Of a DNA stretch of 64,000 nucleotides, positions 45,995 to 54,085 are shown piece by piece. The DNA is from Chryseobacterium sp. CH21 (GTDB lineage Bacteria > Bacteroidota > Bacteroidia > Flavobacteriales > Weeksellaceae). The translations under genes were made by a program, and so were the position numbers. Location: NCBI RefSeq assembly GCF_004119445.1, contig NZ_QICI01000050.1, positions 1-64,000 on the forward strand, given 5' to 3'. Below the pieces are notes generated by a model. The model made no database searches and was not told where the DNA came from. It saw only the letters and a list, made by a program, of their open reading frames with translations. The stretch's first letter is position 1. Each line of letters starts with the position of its first letter.

Positions 45995-46777
45995 ATGGGA
46001 GTTAAAAAGGAAAAACCATACATCGTATATAGCATTTTAGGAATAATAGCTGCAGGCTTTATTTATTTTATTCTGTGGATTATTTTCAAAGAAAAAATGC
46101 CACTACATGAATATGCTTATGAAATTGCCAATAACTATGATAGCTACGCAGAGAAAGCGATTGTTTTTTTTCCTTTACTTTTTTTCGTTTTCATCTTTAT
46201 CATAGTAATGAAGCCAAATGCTGCCAAACGTTTTTTACGTCTGCAGTCATCACTTCCCACCTCGAAGATCCATTCTGTAGCAAAAGGGCTCGCAGAAATT
46301 GAAGGAACATTAATGATGATGAACCCTTTATTTTCACCCGTAAATAATGAAGCCTGCATAGGATATTATTATACCATTGAGGATATTGATCGAGATTCAG
46401 ACGGCAAAGAAAGCTACAGAACCATCCACCGGGAAACGAAATGCAATATCTTTCAGGTTAAAGACGATACAGGAACCATAGAAGTAGAGCCGGAGGGAAT
46501 AGAGCTGGTTTTATTAGAAGAAACCAATATAAGCAGTCATAGTGGTAAAAGGTACAAAGAAACCCTTTTAAAAGAAGGTCAGAAGATGCTGCTGGTAGGC
46601 TATGTTGATTCCAGAAACGGAATACCTTTCATAAGAAAAGATGAACATTATAAAGTCCTCGGGATTACTTCCTCATCAGGAATCACGGTTTGGAATAAAT
46701 ACCAGCCGTTGCTGAGGTCATTTATGTTTACCTGTTCCATCATCCTTTTAATAATTATTTATATACTTACACAATAA
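45995..46777 (+). CDS. GIDE-like membrane protein (BAM-type domain)
   Basis: The 260-residue protein has two N-terminal helices (IVYSILGIIAAGFIYFILWII, IVFFPLLFFVFIFIIVMKP), a cytoplasmic beta domain of the GIDE/MULAN type (SLPTSKIHSVAKGLAEIEGTLMMMNPLFSPVNNEACIGYYYTIED, GTIEVEPEGIELVL, GQKMLLVGYVDSRNG) and a C-terminal helix. In bacteria this domain, called E3-ubiquitin-ligase-like in databases, lacks a RING finger and its function is unknown. It overlaps the LemA gene by one base. This pair recurs in bacteria and is seen here inside a T6SS island. Confidence 0.82.
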   Translation: MGVKKEKPYIVYSILGIIAAGFIYFILWIIFKEKMPLHEYAYEIANNYDSYAEKAIVFFPLLFFVFIFIIVMKPNAAKRFLRLQSSLPTSKIHSVAKGLAEIEGTLMMMNPLFSPVNNEACIGYYYTIEDIDRDSDGKESYRTIHRETKCNIFQVKDDTGTIEVEPEGIELVLLEETNISSHSGKRYKETLLKEGQKMLLVGYVDSRNGIPFIRKDEHYKVLGITSSSGITVWNKYQPLLRSFMFTCSIILLIIIYILTQ

Positions 46778-47337
46778 TGAATCAGACGGTCGCAATCATA
46801 TTACTTATTCTGCTGGGAGTAGTTATCATCAGCTTTTTGATCAATCTTTATAACAAGCTGATCATGCTTAAATTTAATGTTGATAAAGCCTATGGAAATA
46901 TTGATGTCGTGCTGAAACAGCGTGCAGATGAGATTCCTAACCTTGTCACCGTTGCCAAACACTTTATGAACTACGAAGAAAAGCTCCTTGCCCGCCTTAC
47001 AGAGCTTAGAACTTTTTATAATAACAGTACGGATGCCGATAAAAGAACAGAGATTGCTAATGAAACCTCAAAAGCACTTTCTTCATTCTTTGCCGTTTCA
47101 GAAAATTATCCCGAACTGAAGTCTAATAATAATTTCCTTGAACTGCAGAAAAGAATTTCCGATCTGGAGAACAAAATAGCAGACAGAAGAGAATTTTTTA
47201 ATGACAGCGTTAACCTGTATAACATAGGAATTCATGAATTTCCCAATGTGATACTGGCAAAAATGTTAGGCTATAAAGACAAAACGTTACTGGAAATTAC
47301 AAACGCAGAAAAACAGTATGACGGGGTTCAGTTTTAA
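46777..47337 (+). CDS. lemA: LemA-family protein
   Basis: This 186-residue protein has an N-terminal helix (VAIILLILLGVVIISFLINLYN) and the LemA four-helix body: KFNVDKAYGNIDVVLKQRADEIPNLVTVAKHFMNYE, LSSFFAVSENYPELKSNNNFLELQKRISDLENKIADRREFFNDSVNLYN. The RRE/NIxVxLKQR signature is characteristic. Function is unknown; the family is linked to envelope stress and GIDE-like partners. The stop overlaps the start of the next gene. Confidence 0.92.
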   Translation: MNQTVAIILLILLGVVIISFLINLYNKLIMLKFNVDKAYGNIDVVLKQRADEIPNLVTVAKHFMNYEEKLLARLTELRTFYNNSTDADKRTEIANETSKALSSFFAVSENYPELKSNNNFLELQKRISDLENKIADRREFFNDSVNLYNIGIHEFPNVILAKMLGYKDKTLLEITNAEKQYDGVQF

Positions 47338-47697
47338 TACCTTTTTCGGATTGGAAGGTCAAATAGCTGAATATCCGGAAGTAACCATTTTCGGAGCGAT
47401 GTTTCTGCCGCTTTTGTTGTTTATTCCGATTGCAGTAATAGGATGGATTTTCAGAAAGCTTAAATTCAACATGTATATCATTCATGTATTGATGTATACT
47501 TTGCTTTTTACATTTATAATAGGAACTCTAACCATATTCATCCTTTTCTTTATTACTGATAAAAATGGAGTGAAATTGGCCTATTGCTGGCTTACGGTAC
47601 TCGTGGGAATGTTTTTTTCAGCCTAATCAATGCCAATACCATTACCAAAATGTTTACCGATTGGTCTAAAATAATTAAAGAAAAAGAAAATCAGTAA
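47318..47697 (+). CDS. Small membrane protein, frameshifted at its end
   Basis: The frame 47318-47626 encodes 102 residues with three hydrophobic helices (FGAMFLPLLLFIPIAVIGWIF and others) and stops after VGMFFSA. Adding one T to the run at 47612-47618 lets it continue as FFSLINANTITKMFTDWSKIIKEKENQ to 47697. That is a sensible amphipathic C-terminal tail, so the full gene is about 126 residues. It overlaps lemA by 20 bases. Family unknown. Confidence 0.65.
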
Positions 47698-47716
47698 TTT
47701 TGAAAAAACATTGAAC

Positions 47717-48370
47717 ATGATGAAAAAAGCAAGAGTGCTGATATTGGTTTTTGTTGTATTGATCAATATCTGTTGTGGAAATAAATCATTTGATCTTTCA
47801 TCAGTTTCCTTGGGTGATGATGCAAAAAAGTATGATTTTGAAAACAAAGATTTATTTCTGAAGGATGCAGCAAAACCGGAGATCATTCAATATTATGCTG
47901 ATGAAAACAAAGGAATAACCTATGGAAATATACCATTAGATAATACGATGGGTACAAGGATTACAGTATACAAAGGAAAAGTAGGCGCTGTAGATACCAA
48001 TGCTGCTGAAAAATATTCTTTGGATTTCGTAGAAAAAATAGTAAAAAGGAATGGAAACCCTACTGCTTCTATCACAGACAAAGCAACTGTAGATACCCAA
48101 CTGGTAAAACCGATTTTTGAAAAGCTTAAAAAACTTTCTCCGGAAAAAGTTTCATGGAATCAGAATGAGAAAAATTCCTTTACATATCCTACCTCTTTCT
48201 TTTGGGATGACGGGAAAAATTACTCTATACTAAGTATCTCCATTGAAGGTGATGGGAAAATAAGAAATAAATACATTTCTGTAACCAAAGATGCCTACCG
48301 TAACAACGCAGTTTTTGGATTGAAATATCCCACGCCTCCTGCTTCTCCTTGGTACAAGTATATGAAGTAA
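47717..48370 (+). CDS. Lipoprotein of the T6SS island
   Basis: The ATG at 47717 starts a lipoprotein signal MMKKARVLILVFVVLINICC. A TTG two codons upstream is less likely. The mature part has about 200 residues with ITVYKGKVGAVDTNAAEKYSLDFVEKIVKRNGNPTASITDKATVDT and the block YPTSFFWDDGKNYSILSISIEG, which recalls the lipoprotein at 44564. It may be an immunity protein or a partner of the GIDE/LemA pair. No named family. Confidence 0.7.
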   Translation: MMKKARVLILVFVVLINICCGNKSFDLSSVSLGDDAKKYDFENKDLFLKDAAKPEIIQYYADENKGITYGNIPLDNTMGTRITVYKGKVGAVDTNAAEKYSLDFVEKIVKRNGNPTASITDKATVDTQLVKPIFEKLKKLSPEKVSWNQNEKNSFTYPTSFFWDDGKNYSILSISIEGDGKIRNKYISVTKDAYRNNAVFGLKYPTPPASPWYKYMK

Positions 48371-48475
48371 ATAAAGGGAGTTAAATTAGAAAAAAACGAA
48401 TAAAAAACATTTCCAGATACTTGAATCCATGTTTTTCTGTTCTATTATTAATAACTTGATGCTAACACTAACATT

Positions 48476-49186
48476 ATGAAAAGACTAAAATATATACTGC
48501 CAATAATCTGTTTTACTGTTGTTTCATGTGGTGATCAGAAAAATAAAGATACTGAATTGATGCTTGAAACAAAGGGGAGTACACAGACAGAACCCTTTAA
48601 TCTTGCCAAAATTGCTGTAGGACAAAATATCAATGAAATTTTAAAATCTGCCGGAGCCACAGCAAAAGAAGCTGTACGCACCAATGATGTTACCTTGATT
48701 GGAAATGAAAAACTGGCTTTTTCATCCAAAGAATTATTACACTTCAACGGAATAGATCTAGAAGGGAAAAATGATAAAAATACCAATAAAGTAATTCTAC
48801 ACTTCGGAAAAGTAGACGAGGAAATAGGCCCTCTTGCCAACGAAAAAGAAGACCAATTGGGAATGTATCAGCTTGATATTTATACACAGGAAGAAAAAAC
48901 AGCACTCCTGGATAACCTGAACAAAACATTACAGAAACCTAGCTTTGATACCATCCGTGAAGGATTTGAATCAGAAGTGAAAGACAATGAGATCATTCAG
49001 ACTCATAACAAGCTCAGACAGGAGGTAGCGATCTGGAGAGATAAAGATATGCTCTATTACTATTGCGAAACCAAAATAGATAACAGACCAGACGAATACC
49101 GCTGCAACCTCTTTGTATTCAAAAATAAAGAATGGAAAGACCTTTTAAAAGGATCAGGATATCCCGATTTGGATAAAATTCATTGA
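48476..49186 (+). CDS. Lipoprotein of the T6SS island, third of the type
   Basis: This 236-residue protein has a lipoprotein signal (lipobox TVVSC). The mature part includes FNLAKIAVGQNINEILKSAGATAKEAVRTNDVTLIG and EDQLGMYQLDIYTQEEKTALLDNLNKTLQKPSFDT, then a Trp/Tyr strand EVAIWRDKDMLYYYCETKIDNR. The pattern (lipoprotein, about 220 residues, a core that ends in an aromatic strand) parallels the two lipoproteins upstream. It is the last gene of the island. Function unknown. Confidence 0.65.
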   Translation: MKRLKYILPIICFTVVSCGDQKNKDTELMLETKGSTQTEPFNLAKIAVGQNINEILKSAGATAKEAVRTNDVTLIGNEKLAFSSKELLHFNGIDLEGKNDKNTNKVILHFGKVDEEIGPLANEKEDQLGMYQLDIYTQEEKTALLDNLNKTLQKPSFDTIREGFESEVKDNEIIQTHNKLRQEVAIWRDKDMLYYYCETKIDNRPDEYRCNLFVFKNKEWKDLLKGSGYPDLDKIH

Positions 49187-49231
49187 ATTAAAATAAAAAC
49201 AAACAAAAAAAATAAAACATTCGCTTAATCC

Positions 49232-49247
49232 AATCAGCTTGCTGATT
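49232..49247. other. AATCAGC-TT-GCTGATT palindrome
   Basis: This perfect small palindrome has no T run. It sits at the 3' end of the T6SS island between two similar A-rich words (AATAAAACATTCGC and AATAAAGCATTTGC). No gene in this gap. Confidence 0.35.
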
Positions 49248-49332
49248 CCTCTTTGCTCCCTAAAATAACACGTTAAAAAAATAAAGCATTTGCATCAAAA
49301 AAATCCACTCAATCTGCAAGAGTTTCAAAAAC

Positions 49333-49367
49333 AAAAATGCCAGCCTAAAAAGACCGGCATTTTTTTA
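49333..49367. terminator. Terminator between the island and the endonuclease gene
   Basis: AAAAATGCC and GGCATTTTT form a hairpin with A/T tracts on both sides, so it may serve both convergent transcripts. Confidence 0.75.
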
Positions 49368-49386
49368 TATCAAATGACTATTCGAA

Positions 49387-51177
49387 TTATTTCACTATAA
49401 ACTGCATCGTCACCTGATCCAGTTTTAAAATATACACTCCCTGACCAAGATTTCTTGTTTTAATAGAATTCCCATTTCGGAAAGGCTGATCTATCGTCTG
49501 AAGAGTTTTCCCCTGAAGATTATAAATTTCAGCCTTCTTTACCTTTTGAAGATCTCCTTTTACGAAGATCTCCTGATTCGTAATAGGATTTGGAGAAATT
49601 TTAAAGCTATTTGAAGCTGTTTCTGCAGCTGTACTTGGAGCCATTCTTGCTGAAGAACCGGAATAGCAGGTCCATGTAAGGTCATCAATAGCCACTCTGT
49701 TACTGGTTGAATTATTTACAAGACTTACCGTTACATTTCCGGAAATATTGATATTATTGATGGTTGTAGTTGTTGCTGAAGCACTGTAAGGAATTGTTCC
49801 TACAGTTGTTCCATTTACTTTTACATCAAAAGTATCATTAGAACCTGTAAATTTAAGCTGTGTAGTTACCGTTAAAGATCCGATACCATTAGCAGAACTG
49901 CTTGAAGTTAATGAACCGTTTCGTACTGTAATTGCTTTATTATTTAAAGTCTGATCAGTTCTTGCATCCGTTGCCGTCCATGATATACTACCGTTGCTCC
50001 ATGTTCTGCTTGCATAAGAAGCGCTGGAAGCCGGAATGGTTTCAAAACTTTCATTCACACAGTTGGTAGTCGGAGTAGTTGTTCCTGCATTGGTTGTCCC
50101 GGAAACAGTAGAACTATTTGACGAAGAATTTCCTGCTGCATCCTTTGAAACAACATAAAAGCTGTAAGTAGTGGAAGGAGCTAATCCTGAAATGGTTGCT
50201 GAAATTGAACTAACTGTAGTTTTCAGACTTCCGTTCATATAAACATTGTAAGCCGTAACCCCTACATTATCCGTAGAAGCGTTCCATGCAAGAGAAATAC
50301 TGCTGGAAGTTTTTCCTGAAATATTCAGACCTGTTGCTGTAGTAGGTGCCTGAGTATCGCTTGCCGGCTGTTGAGAACCCCAGATTTGATTCGCATAATT
50401 AGGATTGTCAATAAACGGATTTCTGTTACCCTGATAAGTATAAGAAGCATTATTTCTCTTAATCTCAGCCTGAGAAACCGGATCCTGATTGTGCCATGCC
50501 AGCAGAACATTCAACTCCCATGTCTGCAATCCCGGGAAAGTAGAATTTCCCAGCATATTCCCTGATGAAAAAGAAGAAAGCTTGCTTTGATAGCGAGTTA
50601 CAAAATAGAAAATCATACGGGCAACATCTCCTTTAAACTCATCAATCGGCTCAAAAACCGTCCCCGAATACCCAGAAGAAGCAGATGTTCCAAGCTTTGA
50701 TCCGTTCATTGAAGTGAAAGAAGCACTTCCAACCTTTCCGTAAGGATAATTACTTCTCATTCCGTTTACTTTTCCGTCCGTAGCTCTGATAAAATGAATA
50801 TCCGCAACCATTGGAGAAGCCTCACTGAAAAGACTTTGAGGAACAACGTGCTCTCTGTTATAGCAATTTCCTTCCGTAGAATAGGTGCCGCACTGGTTCG
50901 TTCCCGGAGTATATTTGTAAGGATCAGTACCATTCGGCTTTTCAGAATACATATCAAGAATAGAACCGTCATTTTCGTAGTCCTTATCAATATCAGTAGT
51001 TTTATAGGCGGTCCACAATCCGCTGTAGCCTTTATCCTGATGTCCGCTGGTGATAATGCTGCTTAATGCAGTTTTCAGTGCCGCACCACTCAGCCCATTG
51101 GCAGAATTGTAGTATCCTGCAGGAGCCTGAGCGTGGGCAAGTCCCGCAAATACAGAAAATAAGATGATTTTTTTCAT
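49387..51177 (-). CDS. Extracellular endonuclease I with FN3 and T9SS sorting domain
   Basis: This 596-residue secreted nuclease has a signal peptide ending near LAHAQ. The EndA/endonuclease I domain shows NCYNREHVVPQSLFSEASPMVADIHFIRATDGKVNG, with the catalytic His110 in REHV, and MRSNYPYGKV. A fibronectin type III domain lies at about 275-365 (SISLAWNASTDNVGVTAYNVY). Another beta-rich domain (about 370-505) follows, with TWSNGSISWTATDARTDQTL and AIDDLTWTCYSG. The C-terminus (about 527-596) is a T9SS type A sorting signal: KISPNPITNQEIFVKG to MQFIVK. It should degrade DNA outside the cell for nutrition or biofilm. Confidence 0.93.
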   Translation of the reverse strand: MKKIILFSVFAGLAHAQAPAGYYNSANGLSGAALKTALSSIITSGHQDKGYSGLWTAYKTTDIDKDYENDGSILDMYSEKPNGTDPYKYTPGTNQCGTYSTEGNCYNREHVVPQSLFSEASPMVADIHFIRATDGKVNGMRSNYPYGKVGSASFTSMNGSKLGTSASSGYSGTVFEPIDEFKGDVARMIFYFVTRYQSKLSSFSSGNMLGNSTFPGLQTWELNVLLAWHNQDPVSQAEIKRNNASYTYQGNRNPFIDNPNYANQIWGSQQPASDTQAPTTATGLNISGKTSSSISLAWNASTDNVGVTAYNVYMNGSLKTTVSSISATISGLAPSTTYSFYVVSKDAAGNSSSNSSTVSGTTNAGTTTPTTNCVNESFETIPASSASYASRTWSNGSISWTATDARTDQTLNNKAITVRNGSLTSSSSANGIGSLTVTTQLKFTGSNDTFDVKVNGTTVGTIPYSASATTTTINNINISGNVTVSLVNNSTSNRVAIDDLTWTCYSGSSARMAPSTAAETASNSFKISPNPITNQEIFVKGDLQKVKKAEIYNLQGKTLQTIDQPFRNGNSIKTRNLGQGVYILKLDQVTMQFIVK

Positions 51178-51279
51178 ATCAATACAAGTTTCAACAAGAA
51201 TACCACATTTTTGTGAATAAAAAATTACGGAATCGTTAATTTTGAAATGTATTGCATGTAAGAAGCTTTAGGTGGTGAA

Positions 51280-51610
51280 TTTAGGGTTGTGGGGATGAGG
51301 TTTCGGTTCCGGGTTACAGGGTTTGAGATCTGGGTTTAGAGTTTTTGCGTTTTGGTTTTGAATCTCAATATTTTCTATATTCAATATGACTGGGCTATCC
51401 ATCAAAATCAAAAAAACTGATCTGTGCAAATCTTTGCTGTCTGCGGTTAAAATAAATTCAATAGGGGTGGGCTATAATCCAGAGCGTAGACGAAGGAAGC
51501 CCACTTTATAAATTATAAATCCATTCATCCGGCTTTAGCCAAAACCTAATTTCTCAATTAAAAAAACTCAAAAATAAAGATCTGTGAAAATCTGCGTAAT
51601 CCGTGGGAAA
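51280..51610 (+). repeat. Composite intergenic repeat, copy 1
   Basis: Four modules in order: a G-rich stretch (GGTTTCGGTTCCGGGTTACAGG, 51298-51319), a partial GGGCT module and CTGTG words (51378-51450), a full GGGCTATAATCC...GAAGGAAGCCC hairpin module (51455-51513), the GGCTTTAGCC palindrome (51531-51540) and CTGTGAAAATCTGCG...CCGTGGG (51581-51607). The remaining gap 51178-51707 holds no gene. It lies upstream of the endonuclease gene. Confidence 0.7.
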
Positions 51611-51654
51611 AATAAAAGCAGCCATACAAGTTCTTGCTATTCTCAGGAAAGAAA

Positions 51655-51687
51655 CATAAAAAAAGCCAGTACAAAAGTACCGGCTTA
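51655..51687 (-). terminator. Terminator after the DUF4136 gene
   Basis: On the minus strand AGCCGGTAC-TTTT-GTACTGGCT is followed by a seven-base T run. Confidence 0.8.
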
Positions 51688-51707
51688 TATAATGGATGAC
51701 TTACATC

Positions 51708-52235
51708 TTATTTTCTTTGTGGCGGATAATTCTTCATAATCTCAGCCATAATTTCAGGAATCTGTCTCTGTTTCGCTTTTGGAGAATCTACAGAAATTCC
51801 GCTTCCGATACCCTGCCAAACCAATTTGTTGGTTTTTGCATCAATTAAATCTACAATCAGAGCACCTTCGTTATAATTCGTTGTCCACGTTCTGTTCATA
51901 CCAACACCCCATCCGAATGGTCCGCCCCATCCCCACATTCCGTAAGGAGAAGAAGAATTGATATCGGTAACCTTTTTATGGTTAGCTTTTACGTTGATAA
52001 TCAGATCCGGATTTTCTCCAGACTGAAGTCCTTTGCTCTGAAGTTGTCTGGACAGTTCATTCAGTACTCTGTCTTTATCAATATCATTCAGTTTTAAATC
52101 ATCAATTCTTATTTTATAAGTTTTGAAAGAATTGAAATTGGCTGTTTCAGCATAATCTGAACGTACCTGAAACGGGCTACAAGAAGTTAAACCTAAAGTA
52201 GCAGATGCCAACAAAATAAAAATATATTTTTTCAT
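51708..52235 (-). CDS. DUF4136 lipoprotein
   Basis: The ATG at 52235 (MKKYIFILLASATLGLTSC) gives a 175-residue lipoprotein with lipobox LTSC. An upstream ATG seven codons earlier is possible. The DUF4136 pattern is visible: VRSDYAETANFNSFKTYKI, DLIINVKANHKKV, a Gly/Trp-rich loop (MWGWGGPFGWGVGM) and EGALIVDLIDAKTNKLVWQGIGSG. These proteins are outer-membrane lipoproteins of unknown function. It follows the DUF5522 gene on the same strand. Confidence 0.9.
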   Translation of the reverse strand: MKKYIFILLASATLGLTSCSPFQVRSDYAETANFNSFKTYKIRIDDLKLNDIDKDRVLNELSRQLQSKGLQSGENPDLIINVKANHKKVTDINSSSPYGMWGWGGPFGWGVGMNRTWTTNYNEGALIVDLIDAKTNKLVWQGIGSGISVDSPKAKQRQIPEIMAEIMKNYPPQRK

Positions 52236-52236
52236 T

Positions 52237-52422
<186 letters not shown>

Positions 52423-52446
52423 TTAAATGCTAGTCAAAAAACTTTT

Positions 52447-52454
52447 TATATTTG
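52447..52454 (+). promoter_or_regulatory. -7 box for the HExxH gene
   Basis: TATATTTG matches TAnnTTTG and lies 17 bases before the preferred ATG at 52471, giving a leader of about ten bases. Confidence 0.45.
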
Positions 52455-52470
52455 TTAGTATGATAATTGT

Positions 52471-52786
52471 ATGCCAAAAGCCCTTAAAAAAATTAAAAAT
52501 TAATGGCATTGCTCTTTTTCCCTTTATCTTCATTAGGAAACCCGAAGATAAGGAAAATAATGTATTGATCAATCACGAAAAAATTCATTTGCGCCAACAG
52601 CTGGAAATGCTCATTATTTTCTTCTATATTTTCTATGTTATTGAATATTATTACTGGTTTTTTAAACTCAAAGACAGTTATCTGGCTTATAGAAGAATCT
52701 CATTTGAAAGGGAAGCTTACGCAAATGAAAGGAATTTGAATTATCTCAAAAAAAGAAAATTCTGGAATTTCAGGAAATATCTTTGA
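52471..52786 (+). CDS. Small HExxH membrane-associated protein, frameshifted start
   Basis: The open frame that carries NNVLINHEKIHLRQQLEMLI (an HExxH motif) runs from 52427 as MLVKKLFIFV, but that N-terminus lacks family character. From the ATG at 52471 the sequence reads MPKALKK and would continue as LKINGIALFPFIFIRKPEDK if one A is removed from the A7 run at 52486-52492. That reading fits small flavobacterial proteins of this kind, as I recall them. The remaining body has a hydrophobic helix (IIFFYIFYVIEYYYWFF) and EREAYANERN, with a possible third zinc ligand Glu. Metalloprotease activity is inferred from the motif only. If the longer frame is the true one, the start is 52427. Confidence 0.6.
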
Positions 52787-52795
52787 AATTATAAA

Positions 52796-53041
52796 TAATG
52801 AGTGATGAGTTGCGTGTTTTCAGGATTCGAGGTTTGGATTTGGGTTTGGGATTTCGGTTAACGATTACAATATTGAATAGGAGCGGGCTATAATCCATAG
52901 CATAACCTGACAGGTTACGAACGTCAGTTCACGAAGGAAGCCCGGTTTATAAAAAACAGGTTTTATCTGGCTTTAGCCTAAACTTAAAAGCCTAAAAATT
53001 TAAAAATCATCTGTGTAAATCTGCGTTATCTGTGGGAAAAA
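52796..53041 (+). repeat. Composite intergenic repeat, copy 2, with a nested palindrome
   Basis: Same modules in the same order: TTCGAGG/TTTGGG words (52820-52860), GGGCTATAATCC...GAAGGAAGCCCGG (52883-52945), GGCTTTAGCC (52969-52978) and CTGTGTAAATCTGCG...TCTGTGGG (53010-53036). The GGGCT module is interrupted by an insert containing AACCTGACAGGTT (52903-52915) that is absent from copies 1 and 3. No gene in the gap. Confidence 0.7.
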
Positions 53042-53071
53042 AGAAAACCCTTACAACACTAAATCTTTTGT

Positions 53072-53079
53072 TACTTTTG
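53072..53079 (+). promoter_or_regulatory. -7 box for the PLP deaminase gene
   Basis: TACTTTTG matches TAnnTTTG, 31 bases before the ATG. Confidence 0.5.
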
Positions 53080-53110
53080 CAAAGAATAAACCCTGATTCG
53101 TAAAACTGAA

Positions 53111-54019
53111 ATGCTATTAAAACTTCCCACAGAACCTGTTTCCATCCAGAAAATTCCAATTCATAAAAAAGTAAGACTTTTCATTAAAAGGGAAGATCAG
53201 ATTCACCCGTTAATTTCAGGGAATAAATACTGGAAACTCTTTTATAATGTCAATCACTATCTGGAAAAAAATCCTGATAATCCTTATATCATCACTTTTG
53301 GTGGCGCTTTTTCCAATCACATTGCCGCAGTTTCAGCTGTAGGCAGTCTGGCAGGTATTCCAACACTGGGAATCATCAGAGGAGAAGAGCTTGCGAATAA
53401 ATGGCTGGATAATCCAACCCTACTTTTTGCGAAAAGAAACGGGATGAACCTGAAATTTGTCACCCGTGAAGAATACCGCCACAAAGAAAAACTCACAGAA
53501 TTCCTTCAACAGGAGTTCCCGGCAGCATTGGTGGTTCCTGAAGGAGGTACCAATGAAGAGGCAGTAGAAGGGGTGAAAATGATGCTCAATGAACAAACAA
53601 AAGATTTTGACTATCTTTGCACCGCAGTCGGAACCGGAGGAACCATTGCAGGGATTTCAAAATTTTGTAAAGAGAATCAGAAAGTTATAGGATTTAAGGC
53701 CGTTAACGATGCTTCACTGGAGAATAAAATTTTTGAATTAACTTTGAGACAGAATTTTAATCTAATAGATTCATGTTTTGGAGGTTATGGTAAAATAAGT
53801 GATGGAAACATCCGTTTTATCAATGATTTCAAAGAGAGATACAGTATTCCTTTGGAACCGATTTATACAGGGAAAATGATGGAGAAGGTTTTTGAATTGA
53901 TAGATGAAGATTATTTTCCTGAAAACAGTAAGATTTTATGCTTTCACACTGGCGGATTACAGGGAGTGGAGGGAGCTAATTTACTGTTAGAAAAACAGAA
54001 TAGAAATTTAATTATATAA
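53111..54019 (+). CDS. PLP enzyme of the ACC deaminase/D-cysteine desulfhydrase family
   Basis: This 302-residue fold type II PLP enzyme has the ligand-binding FIKREDQIHPLISGNKYWKL with the PLP lysine in GNKYWK, GGAFSNHIAAVSAVG and VPEGGTNEEAVEGVKMM, then CTAVGTGGTIAGISKF, the phosphate loop. These are the family blocks of 1-aminocyclopropane-1-carboxylate deaminase and D-cysteine desulfhydrase. The substrate is not decided by the sequence alone; D-cysteine or a similar amino acid is most likely. Confidence 0.88.
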   Translation: MLLKLPTEPVSIQKIPIHKKVRLFIKREDQIHPLISGNKYWKLFYNVNHYLEKNPDNPYIITFGGAFSNHIAAVSAVGSLAGIPTLGIIRGEELANKWLDNPTLLFAKRNGMNLKFVTREEYRHKEKLTEFLQQEFPAALVVPEGGTNEEAVEGVKMMLNEQTKDFDYLCTAVGTGGTIAGISKFCKENQKVIGFKAVNDASLENKIFELTLRQNFNLIDSCFGGYGKISDGNIRFINDFKERYSIPLEPIYTGKMMEKVFELIDEDYFPENSKILCFHTGGLQGVEGANLLLEKQNRNLII

Positions 54020-54085
54020 GTAAAATTGAAAAACATGAAACACCTGGTGTTCCATCTTTCATTTTAAAACAATAAAAATTATAAG

